Shown here piece after piece: positions 25,208 through 32,344 of a DNA stretch of 64,000 bases. Both the position numbers and the translations under genes were made by a program. Location of the stretch: positions 1 to 64,000 of the forward strand of contig NZ_QDFT01000006.1 in assembly GCF_003075375.1 (NCBI RefSeq). Reading direction: 5' to 3'. Within the stretch, counting starts at the first letter, position 1. Each line of letters opens with the position of its first letter. Source of the DNA: Microbacterium testaceum. GTDB lineage: Bacteria; Actinomycetota; Actinomycetes; Actinomycetales; Microbacteriaceae. The notes under the pieces are model-generated. The model was not told the DNA's origin. It saw nothing but the letters and a program-made list of their open reading frames with translations, and did no database searches.

Positions 25208-28198
25208 TCAGTTCGCGCGGCGACGGCTGCGCAGGCTCCAGGCGATCCCTCCGCCTACGAGCAGGAAGGCGCCGAGCAGACCCGCACCGAGCGCCGGCTG
25301 CGCACCGGTGGCGGCGAGCGTGCCCTTGGTCACGACCGTCAACGGCAGGCGTGCGATCACGGTCGCGTCCGCGCCCGTGACGATCACCGTGTGCGCACCG
25401 GCCGCGAAGTCGGCCGGAACGCGCACGTCGAAGTCGACGCGGCCCGCGGCGTCGGCAGCGGGGATGCCGGTGATGCGCACGGGCTCGCTGTGCAGCTCGG
25501 CGGACACCTGCTCTCCGGCCTGCAGTCCGCTGATGGTCACGCGAACGGTACCGCCGCGCTCGACCGTCGAGGCCGAGAGCGTCGCGAGCGGACGGACCGC
25601 GGGAGACGCCGTGGGAGCGGTGGTCGCCGTGGCGGTCGGGCCCGCGGTGACGGTGGGCGTGGCGGTCGCGGTCGGCGTGGACGTCGCGGTCGGGTTGGCC
25701 GTCGCCGTCTGGCTGGCCGTCGCGGTCGGGCTGGCCGTCGGCGAAGCCGTCGGGCTGCTCGTCGGCGACACCGTGGGGCTGCTCGTCGGCGACGGCGTGG
25801 TGCCCGTCACGACCACCGTCGCGGTCACGATGATCGCGGTGGTCGAGCGGGGGGTGCGGTCCGGCGCGTTGTACGCGACCGAGCCGTCACGACCGACCCA
25901 GTCGTTGTCGTTGGCGCCGATGCTGCGCACCGTTCCCGTCACGACGTACGAACCCGCCTGCGACGCGTCGACGCCCGAGGTGTCCCACTCCACCGGCAGC
26001 GACGAGACACCGCGACCGTAGGCGGTGGTGACCTCGGCCGTCTTCGGCAGTGACGACTGCACGTCGGCGCCGGTGCGAATCTCGGTCGAACCCAGGTCGG
26101 CCTTCACCGCCGCCACGGCGTCCGCCGCGCGGACGCGGTCGTAGTCGGCACGGGTGAGGTCGAGGATGCCGCCGTGCTTGGTGTGCGGAGGCATGTAGTA
26201 GTCGGGGCTCTGCAGCACCGAGAACCCGGCATCCAGATCGTTCGTGGTCATCGGCTTGTAGCCGACGGTCGGGATGACGTCGACGTAGAGGTACCACTGG
26301 TCCGCGTCGTTGCGCTTGAACCCGGCCGGTCCCTCGACGCCACCCGCGTTGCCCCCGGCCCAGGACGCACCGATGCGCTCCTGCACGCGGGTCCACGCGG
26401 TGCCGCTCTTCCACCAGGTCGCCGAGGTGGTGGCATCCATGTAGATGCCCTTGCCCTGGGCGTTGTCCTTGGTGACGCGGTAGGTCTTGCCGTCGTGCTG
26501 GATGAGCGTGGTGTCGATGGTTTCGCCGCCGTCGTCGACGAACACGCCGCCGTAGGCGTACGAGGCCTGCGTGAAGTCGGAGGTCGATCCCCACAGGATC
26601 CGGCTGTATCCGGGCTGCGCGGCACCCTGGTCGTACACCTTCGACGACCAGTACACGACGAAGGAGCCGTTGCCGTTGCCGTCGAAGTCCGGCACCCACG
26701 TGGCTTCGGGTGCCCAGGCCATGCCCAGTCGAGGCGCGGGCGGTGCCACGTCGAGCTGGCGGGGAGCGGACCACGTCACGAGGTCGTCCGACTGCCAGAC
26801 GACCAGCTTGGTGCTGCCCTGGCTCGACCAGTAGCACCACTCGACGCAGCCGTTCGCGCCGCGGTCGCCGCCGAAGACCCGCAGGTCGGTGGCGATGATG
26901 TAGTACGTGCCGGTCTCGGGGTTGCGGGTGATGTACGGGTCGCGAACGCCCGTGGTTCCCAGGGCGGATGCCAGGATCGGCTTACCGCCGTTGAGGGGGT
27001 CCCACTGCTCGGCGTCGTTGCCGCGCGAGACGTCGAGGTAGATCTTCTCGGCGTACCCCTGCGCGTCCTCGATGAAGTGGACCATGAGGTAGCCGTAGGG
27101 ATCGGTCGCTGCAGCCGCGGGCTGCACGCGCGCGGTGATCCGGCGCGTGGCCTTCACGCCCCGCACCTCCGCGGTCGCGGTCAGGGCCACGTCGCGGCTC
27201 GGCTCACCCGCGGCGGGCTGCGCGAGCGTCAGGGTGCGTCCGTCGGCGCCGATCGACGCCGACGGGTCGGTGGTCGACCACGTGACCGCACCGCCCGCAT
27301 CGGGCAGGGTCGTCACGGAATCCGTGACCGCGATCGGGTCGTCGAGCTGCGCGAGGCTCCGCTCGGCGTAGCCGGCGAGGGCGGCGGCGTGCTGCTGCGC
27401 GTCGGTGTCGCTGACCGTCGCGACCTCGGTGGCGCTGAGCGCACGGTCGTACACGCGGAAGCTCGACACGGCCCCCTTGAACAGCGGATCCGGCCACGGC
27501 GAGCGCCCGATCGTGTTCAGGCTCTGATCGGTGAGGGATGCCGGCGTGAGGGCGGTCTGCGCGGTCGCGGCGAGCGCGCCGTCGATGTAGAACGACAGCG
27601 TGTCCGTGGTCCCGTCGAGGACGGTCGTCAGGGAGTACCACCGGTCGGCGTCGAGGTTGATCGTGGATCGCGCGTTCACTTCGCCGCCACCGGATCCGGT
27701 GGTGATCGCGGAACGGGCGGAATCGCGGACGCTCGTGAAGAAGTAGGACTGGTTGCCGTCGTTGCCGATGTTCCAGAGGAAGTTGAAGGAGTCCTTCATG
27801 CTCTGGTCGATCTTGACCTCGGTCGTGATCGTCGCGGCTTCTTCTCCGACGAGGAGGTTCTGAGGCAGTCGCACCCAGTTGCCCGCGGAGCCCTTGGCCC
27901 CACCGGTGAAGGTCAGCCCACCATCGGCCCACTGGGTGTCGTTCGCGTTCTCGACCGACGCGGCGCCGAACGAGGAGCCGGTCGCCAGGTTGGACACCGA
28001 GGATCCGGTCGTCTGATCGAAGCGGTAATCGACGAGCAGGCCGTCCGTTGGGGCGGCGGCCACAGCGGCGCCGACAGGGGCGATCACGGCCGCGCCGATC
28101 ACGGCGGCGGCGAGGGTCGCGGCGAGCACGCCTCGTTTCGTCGCGGAGCGGCGTGGCCGGCGTTCGGGCGCGCCGGCACTTTCAGGGATAGGGGGCAT
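25208..28198 (-). CDS. Cell-wall-anchored LamG/GH43-like glycoside hydrolase
   Basis: 996-aa exported modular protein. Order: signal peptide (about 1-50), LamG/concanavalin-like domain (about 55-235), Ig-like domain (about 245-350), a five-bladed GH43-like catalytic domain (about 360-700), another bacterial Ig-like region, a Pro/Ser/Thr-rich spacer (about 798-865), an Ig-like segment, then LAATG (about 960), a hydrophobic helix and RSRRRAN. LAATG is the sorting signal used by class E sortases. GH43 landmarks are VRDPYITRNPETGTYYIIAT (catalytic Asp) and WAPEATWVP (candidate catalytic Glu). GH43 enzymes cleave arabinans, xylans or related plant glycans. ATG 28198 has GAGGAAG upstream. Expression is likely LacI-controlled. 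Confidence 0.88.
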   Translation of the reverse strand: MPPIPESAGAPERRPRRSATKRGVLAATLAAAVIGAAVIAPVGAAVAAAPTDGLLVDYRFDQTTGSSVSNLATGSSFGAASVENANDTQWADGGLTFTGGAKGSAGNWVRLPQNLLVGEEAATITTEVKIDQSMKDSFNFLWNIGNDGNQSYFFTSVRDSARSAITTGSGGGEVNARSTINLDADRWYSLTTVLDGTTDTLSFYIDGALAATAQTALTPASLTDQSLNTIGRSPWPDPLFKGAVSSFRVYDRALSATEVATVSDTDAQQHAAALAGYAERSLAQLDDPIAVTDSVTTLPDAGGAVTWSTTDPSASIGADGRTLTLAQPAAGEPSRDVALTATAEVRGVKATRRITARVQPAAAATDPYGYLMVHFIEDAQGYAEKIYLDVSRGNDAEQWDPLNGGKPILASALGTTGVRDPYITRNPETGTYYIIATDLRVFGGDRGANGCVEWCYWSSQGSTKLVVWQSDDLVTWSAPRQLDVAPPAPRLGMAWAPEATWVPDFDGNGNGSFVVYWSSKVYDQGAAQPGYSRILWGSTSDFTQASYAYGGVFVDDGGETIDTTLIQHDGKTYRVTKDNAQGKGIYMDATTSATWWKSGTAWTRVQERIGASWAGGNAGGVEGPAGFKRNDADQWYLYVDVIPTVGYKPMTTNDLDAGFSVLQSPDYYMPPHTKHGGILDLTRADYDRVRAADAVAAVKADLGSTEIRTGADVQSSLPKTAEVTTAYGRGVSSLPVEWDTSGVDASQAGSYVVTGTVRSIGANDNDWVGRDGSVAYNAPDRTPRSTTAIIVTATVVVTGTTPSPTSSPTVSPTSSPTASPTASPTATASQTATANPTATSTPTATATPTVTAGPTATATTAPTASPAVRPLATLSASTVERGGTVRVTISGLQAGEQVSAELHSEPVRITGIPAADAAGRVDFDVRVPADFAAGAHTVIVTGADATVIARLPLTVVTKGTLAATGAQPALGAGLLGAFLLVGGGIAWSLRSRRRAN
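25602..25805 (-). repeat. Pro/Ser/Thr-rich repeat-encoding stretch
   Basis: Imperfect short repeats encode SPT/ATP units (for example SPTSSPTVSPTSSPTASPT) as the cell-wall-spanning linker of the GH43-like protein. Such DNA can expand and contract. Confidence 0.8.
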
Positions 28199-28245
28199 CG
28201 TCACTTCCTCGTCACGTGGGGGTCCCGCGTCGGACCTCGGAGAGG

Positions 28246-28274
28246 AGCATATTGTGAGCGCTCACAATCGGCAA
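28246..28274 (-). promoter_or_regulatory. Promoter with a perfect lac-type operator in its spacer
   Basis: On the minus strand: -35 TTGCCG (28269-28274), a 17-bp spacer and -10 TATGCT (28246-28251). The operator ATTGTGAGCGCTCACAAT (28251-28268) is a perfect 18-bp palindrome identical to the idealised symmetric lac operator. It fills the spacer, so a bound LacI-family protein would block RNA polymerase directly. Confidence 0.85.
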
Positions 28275-28369
28275 CCGTCATCCCGGCGCTCGTCGCACGC
28301 GCTGCTCGACGCGGTGCCGCCGTTCGATCGCGTCCGTCAAGACCCCGCGGGGCGACGGCATCCGCCCTC

Positions 28370-28375
28370 TACAGT
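28370..28375 (+). promoter_or_regulatory. -10 box TACAGT
   Basis: TACAGT lies 24 bases upstream of ATG 28400; the short leader contains GGAGG at 28390-28394. Confidence 0.5.
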
Positions 28376-28399
28376 CGAAGCATCCGACCGGAGGATGCC

Positions 28400-28942
28400 A
28401 TGCCCGCCCGCAACACCCGCTTGATGCGCTGCACCCCCGACGACCTCTTCGCCGTGCTGTCCGACGGGTGGCTCTACCCCGTGTGGGTGGTCGGGGCGGC
28501 GCGCATGCGCGACGTCGACGGCGACTGGCCGCGCGAGGGCGCGCAGCTGCACCACTCCCTGGGCGTGTGGCCCGTGATGATCCACGACCAGAGCGAGATC
28601 GTCGAGTGGGATCCGCCGCGACGTATGCGGCTGCGGCCCGAGGCCGGCATCCTGGGCCGCGGCGTGTTGCGTATCGAGGCCCGCCCGCACCCGGTCGGCA
28701 CCGCGGTGACCATCGTCGAAGAACCCGTCTCGGGGGCGGCGGCGATCCTGCCGTCCCTGCTGTGGAAGCCGCTGCTCGTGCTGCGCAACCACGAGTGCCT
28801 GAACCGCCTGGCCTTCCTCGCCGAGGGACGCCGTCAGGAGCGCGAGGCCCGCGAGCTGAACCATCGACGACAGACCCCGGACCCGGCCGAGGGGACGCCC
28901 TCGCCCCAGGCGCAGGAGGACGCGCGCGACGCCGACGTCTGA
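28400..28942 (+). CDS. SRPBCC (polyketide cyclase/START-like) family protein
   Basis: 180-aa protein with the SRPBCC fold signature: an N-terminal strand, SDGWLYPVWVVGAARMRDVD, then EGAQLHHSLGVWPVMIHDQS, the LRPEAGILGRGVLRIEARPH strands, and a long C-terminal helix (LLWKPLLVLRNHECLNRLAF). These proteins bind hydrophobic ligands in a deep cavity; the ligand is unknown. The last 35 residues are polar and probably disordered. ATG 28400 has GGAGG upstream. It ends seven bases from the convergent mrpG stop. Confidence 0.85.
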   Translation: MPARNTRLMRCTPDDLFAVLSDGWLYPVWVVGAARMRDVDGDWPREGAQLHHSLGVWPVMIHDQSEIVEWDPPRRMRLRPEAGILGRGVLRIEARPHPVGTAVTIVEEPVSGAAAILPSLLWKPLLVLRNHECLNRLAFLAEGRRQEREARELNHRRQTPDPAEGTPSPQAQEDARDADV

Positions 28943-28949
28943 GCTCGGC

Positions 28950-29330
28950 TCAGCTCTCGGGACGCGTCTCGGCGCCGGTCGAACCCGGCTGCTCGGTGCG
29001 GTGCTGCAGCTCGTCGATGTAGAGACCCTCTTCATCGGTGGTGCGGTTGCGGTACGCGGCGCGGCCGACCATGTGAGCGGCGAGCGGGGCGGTCGCGAAC
29101 TGGATGAGGACGATCGGGATGCCGAAGGCCACGACCGGCCACGCGCGGGCCGACAACGCGACGGCGATCACGACGACCAGAACACCGAGCACCTGCGGTT
29201 TGGTCGCCGCGTGCAGGCGCGTGGGGACATCGCGCCAGCGCAGCAGGCCGATGGTCGCGGTCAGGCAGAGCACCGCACCGATCAGCACCAGGATCAGCGC
29301 GACGGCGTCGAGAACGGCGTCGAGGGTCAT
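28950..29330 (-). CDS. mrpG: Na+/H+ antiporter subunit G (MrpG/MnhG)
   Basis: 126-aa three-helix MnhG subunit. The core LILVLIGAVLCLTATIGLLR, RWRDVPTRLHAATKPQVLGV and the third helix FGIPIVLIQFATAPLAAHMV are characteristic. A polar C-terminal tail of about 25 residues follows. It is the last gene of the antiporter operon. The ATG (29330) overlaps the mrpF stop by four bases. Confidence 0.94.
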   Translation of the reverse strand: MTLDAVLDAVALILVLIGAVLCLTATIGLLRWRDVPTRLHAATKPQVLGVLVVVIAVALSARAWPVVAFGIPIVLIQFATAPLAAHMVGRAAYRNRTTDEEGLYIDELQHRTEQPGSTGAETRPES

Positions 29331-29593
29331 CTCGGGTTCTCCTTGCGCGCGACGAAGCGGGCGACCGCGATCGAGCCGAACACACCGACCGCCGCGATGA
29401 TGAGCATCGCCGGCAGCGAGCGCGTGTGATGGTTGATGACCATGTCGGCCCCCAGGATGCAGAGCACCTCGGTGAGCAGCACATCGGCGGCGACGGCGCG
29501 GTCCAGGATCGACGGGCCGATGACCAGGCGGATCAGAGCCAGGACGGCGGCGATGGCGAAGACCACCAGGATGACGGCGACGAGGGCGTTCAC
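29327..29593 (-). CDS. mrpF: Na+/H+ antiporter subunit F (MrpF/MnhF)
   Basis: 88-aa three-helix MnhF subunit with LALIRLVIGPSILDRAVAAD and LCILGADMVINHHTRSLPAM, the family's conserved blocks. GTG 29593 overlaps the mrpE stop by four bases (GTGA). All Mrp subunits are needed for the complex to exchange Na+ for protons, giving alkali and salt tolerance. Confidence 0.93.
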   Translation of the reverse strand: MNALVAVILVVFAIAAVLALIRLVIGPSILDRAVAADVLLTEVLCILGADMVINHHTRSLPAMLIIAAVGVFGSIAVARFVARKENPR

Positions 29594-30198
29594 AGCAGGG
29601 TCCTCCCGTCGCGCGGGGTCTCGACGGCGTGGTGGGCGGAGCTGTCGGCGATGCGGGCGCGCAGCTCCTGCAGCTCTTCTTTCGAGCCGACCGCGCGCGT
29701 GATGCGCGCCTCCCACCCGAGCACCACGCGGCGCTGGTGCTCGGCATCCGCTTCGCTGCGCACCCCGATGGTGTGGAGGAACAGCGTGCGGTTCTCGCGA
29801 TCGACGTCGACGATGAGGGATCCCGGGATGAGGGATGCCGTGACCGCCGTGTGCGCCATGATCACGTCGTCGTCGACGCGCAGGGGCACCGCGATGATCG
29901 CAGCCCCCGGCTGTCGGCGGAAGTCGAGCACCTGCCACGCCACGATCAGCGATCCCTTGACGACCGCGCCCAGGAACGTCACGACGAAGATCAGGCCGTA
30001 CCAGAGATTGATGCGTCCCGACAGCTCGACCGGCGGCAGCCGGAAGACGCGCGTGACGAACACCGCCATGACCAGGCCCGTGATGACGGCGAGCCAGGTG
30101 AACTGCCCCCAGAGCAGCATCCACAGCGCCACCAGCCAGATCAGCAGGGGCAGCTGGTGCAGGAAGAGCGAGATCTGGGCTCGACGCGTGGGGCTCAT
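29590..30198 (-). CDS. mrpE: Na+/H+ antiporter subunit E (MrpE/MnhE)
   Basis: 202-aa MnhE subunit. Two or three N-terminal helices precede the conserved WYGLIFVVTFLGAVVKGSLI and the cytoplasmic domain with TASLIPGSLIVDVDRENRTL followed by HTIGV. Length is slightly longer than the Bacillus subunit (about 158 aa) because of a C-terminal helical extension (about 160-202). ATG 30198 overlaps the mrpD stop. Confidence 0.93.
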   Translation of the reverse strand: MSPTRRAQISLFLHQLPLLIWLVALWMLLWGQFTWLAVITGLVMAVFVTRVFRLPPVELSGRINLWYGLIFVVTFLGAVVKGSLIVAWQVLDFRRQPGAAIIAVPLRVDDDVIMAHTAVTASLIPGSLIVDVDRENRTLFLHTIGVRSEADAEHQRRVVLGWEARITRAVGSKEELQELRARIADSSAHHAVETPRDGRTLL

Positions 30199-31751
30199 TC
30201 TTCACCCGCCTGATCCTGCAGCTGCACCAGGGTGACGCCGTCGGCGATGCGCTCTCCGGCGCGCAGGCACGCGTCGAGCAGGGGGCCGGCGAACACGGTC
30301 AGTGCGATGGTGACGACCACCATGCCGGCGGTCGCCATCGTCATGATGCGCGGAGTGGTGCGCCGCTCGGTCGAGATCGCGGCAGCCGGGGCGTTGCCGA
30401 GGTAGGCGATGCGCTCGGTCGTCTCGGCCGAGTCGTCCTCTTCGCGCCAGAACGACAGGTTCCACGCGCGCATGAGCGCGTACAGCGTGAGGATCGACGT
30501 CACGATACCGCCGACGATCAGCACCATCATCACCGGGGTCCCCACCTGGGCCGCGGCGTCGAACAGCGCGTACTTGCCGATGAAGCCCGAGAACGGCGGC
30601 AGACCGCCCAGGTTGATGGCCGGGATGAAGTAGAGCACGGCGAGCAGGGGTGCCGCCCGCATCAGGCCCTTGACCTTCAGGATCGAGGTGCTGCCCGCGC
30701 GGCGCTCGATGAGCCCCACCGCGAGGAACAGCGTCGTCTGCACGATGATGTGGTGGACGATGTAGTAGATCGTCGCGCCGATCGCGAGCGGGGTGTTGAT
30801 CGCCAGCCCGAAGATCATGTAGCCGATGTGGCTGACCAGCGTGAACGACAGGATGCGTTTGAGCTCGGCCTGCGCCACGGCGCCCAGGATGCCGACGATC
30901 ATCGTCGCGAGCGCGACCATCATCAGCATGAAGTTCAGGTCGTTGTCGACGAACAGCTGCGTCTCGGTCCGGATGATCGCGTAGACGCCGACCTTCGTCA
31001 GCAGGCCCGCGAACACCGCGGTCACCGGCGCCGGCGCCGTGGGGTACGAGTCGGGCAGCCAGAACGACAGCGGGAACACCGCCGCCTTGATGGCGAATGC
31101 GAGCAGCAGCATCACGTGGAGCACGGTCTGGATGTCCTGCGGCAGCTGCGCCATGCGCTCGCTGATCTGCACCATGTTGACGGTGCCGAGCGCGCCGTAG
31201 ACCATCGCGATGGCGGCGAGGAAGAGGATCGACGACACCAGCGAGACGACGATGTAGACCACGCCCGTGCGGATGCGCGACTCGGTGCCGCCGAGCGTGA
31301 TCAGCACGTACGAGGCGACGAGCAGGATCTCGAAGCCCACGTAGAGGTTGAACAGGTCGCCCGCGATGAAGGCGTTGAAGATGCCGGCGCCGAGGATGAG
31401 GTACGCCGGATAGAAGATCGAGACCGGGGTGTCCTCGTCGTTGTCGGCGGCACCCTGGCCGATCGAGAACAGCAGGACCGCCAGCAGCACGATGCTCGTG
31501 ACCACCACCAGAAGCGCGGCCAGCACGTCGACGTAGAGCACGATGCCGAGCGGGATGTCCCACCCCGCGATCGCCACGGCGATCGGCCCGTTCGTGTCGA
31601 CGGCGACCAGCAGCACCGCGCCGAGCACGAGCACCGTCACCAGCGAGGCGACGGACACGATGATCTGCACGCGCTTGCGGCGGCCGAACACCAGGTTGAT
31701 CGCGGCACCGATGAGCGGGATGCCGACGAGCAGGGGCACGAGGGCGCTCAC
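30195..31751 (-). CDS. mrpD: Na+/H+ antiporter subunit D (MrpD/MnhD)
   Basis: 518-aa proton-translocating subunit homologous to complex I NuoM/NuoN, with about 14 helices. Conserved positions include the GFEILLVASYVLI Glu, AIKAAVFPLSFWLPDSYPTAP followed by PVTAVFAGLLTKVGVYAIIR with its Lys, and SFTLVSHIGYMIFG. GTG 31751 overlaps the mrpC stop by four bases. Intact and of family length. Confidence 0.95.
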   Translation of the reverse strand: MSALVPLLVGIPLIGAAINLVFGRRKRVQIIVSVASLVTVLVLGAVLLVAVDTNGPIAVAIAGWDIPLGIVLYVDVLAALLVVVTSIVLLAVLLFSIGQGAADNDEDTPVSIFYPAYLILGAGIFNAFIAGDLFNLYVGFEILLVASYVLITLGGTESRIRTGVVYIVVSLVSSILFLAAIAMVYGALGTVNMVQISERMAQLPQDIQTVLHVMLLLAFAIKAAVFPLSFWLPDSYPTAPAPVTAVFAGLLTKVGVYAIIRTETQLFVDNDLNFMLMMVALATMIVGILGAVAQAELKRILSFTLVSHIGYMIFGLAINTPLAIGATIYYIVHHIIVQTTLFLAVGLIERRAGSTSILKVKGLMRAAPLLAVLYFIPAINLGGLPPFSGFIGKYALFDAAAQVGTPVMMVLIVGGIVTSILTLYALMRAWNLSFWREEDDSAETTERIAYLGNAPAAAISTERRTTPRIMTMATAGMVVVTIALTVFAGPLLDACLRAGERIADGVTLVQLQDQAGEE

Positions 31752-32344
31752 GAGCGATCACCGTCCTTCGGGTCGTTCGCGTCGTCGTCGGACACCGGAG
31801 CGTCGCGCTCGGGTGCATCGCGGCGCACCGCCACCCGGTCCACCGGGGCGTCGTTGACGAGCTGCGACAGGTCGCCCTGGTGCAGCACGCGGATGGGCGA
31901 GGCGACGTCGCCGACGAAGTCGGTCGTGACATCGTCGTCGTCCGAGCGGGCCTCGTCGTCCATCGCGTCGTCGGGCATCTGCGGGGTGCGCGCGCGCAGC
32001 GCCACGTCGTCGGCGTCGTCGACCACCGTGTCAGCCTGACCGAGCTGCCAGGAGCGGTAGATCAGCGCCAGCAGGAACGCCGAGATGCTGAACGTGATGA
32101 CGATCGCGGTGAGTGTCAGAGCCTGCGGGAGCGCGTCGGACATGTCCGCGGCATCCGTCTCTCCTCCGTCGTAGAACGGCGCGCGGCCGGGGGCTCCCAT
32201 GACGATGAGCAGCAGCAGGTTGGCGGCGTTGCCGAGCAGCAGGAAGCCGATCAGCACGCGGGTGAGGCTGCGCTCGAGCATCGCGTACACGCCGCACGCG
32301 AAGAGCACGGCCATCACGATGACCAGGACGAGGGAGATGCTCAC
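31748..32344 (-). CDS. mrpC: Na+/H+ antiporter subunit C (MrpC/MnhC) with an acidic tail
   Basis: 198 aa. The first 110 residues are a normal NuoK-like MnhC subunit with three helices (VYAMLERSLTRVLIGFLLLG, LLLIVMGAP, and QALTLTAIVITFSISAFLLA). The remaining 85 residues form an unusual Asp-rich tail (TVVDDADDVALRARTPQMPD and EARSDDDDVTTDF are examples) not found in the Bacillus subunit. The tail is cytoplasmic by topology and probably disordered. The GTG start overlaps the mrpA stop. Confidence 0.93.
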   Translation of the reverse strand: MSISLVLVIVMAVLFACGVYAMLERSLTRVLIGFLLLGNAANLLLLIVMGAPGRAPFYDGGETDAADMSDALPQALTLTAIVITFSISAFLLALIYRSWQLGQADTVVDDADDVALRARTPQMPDDAMDDEARSDDDDVTTDFVGDVASPIRVLHQGDLSQLVNDAPVDRVAVRRDAPERDAPVSDDDANDPKDGDRS

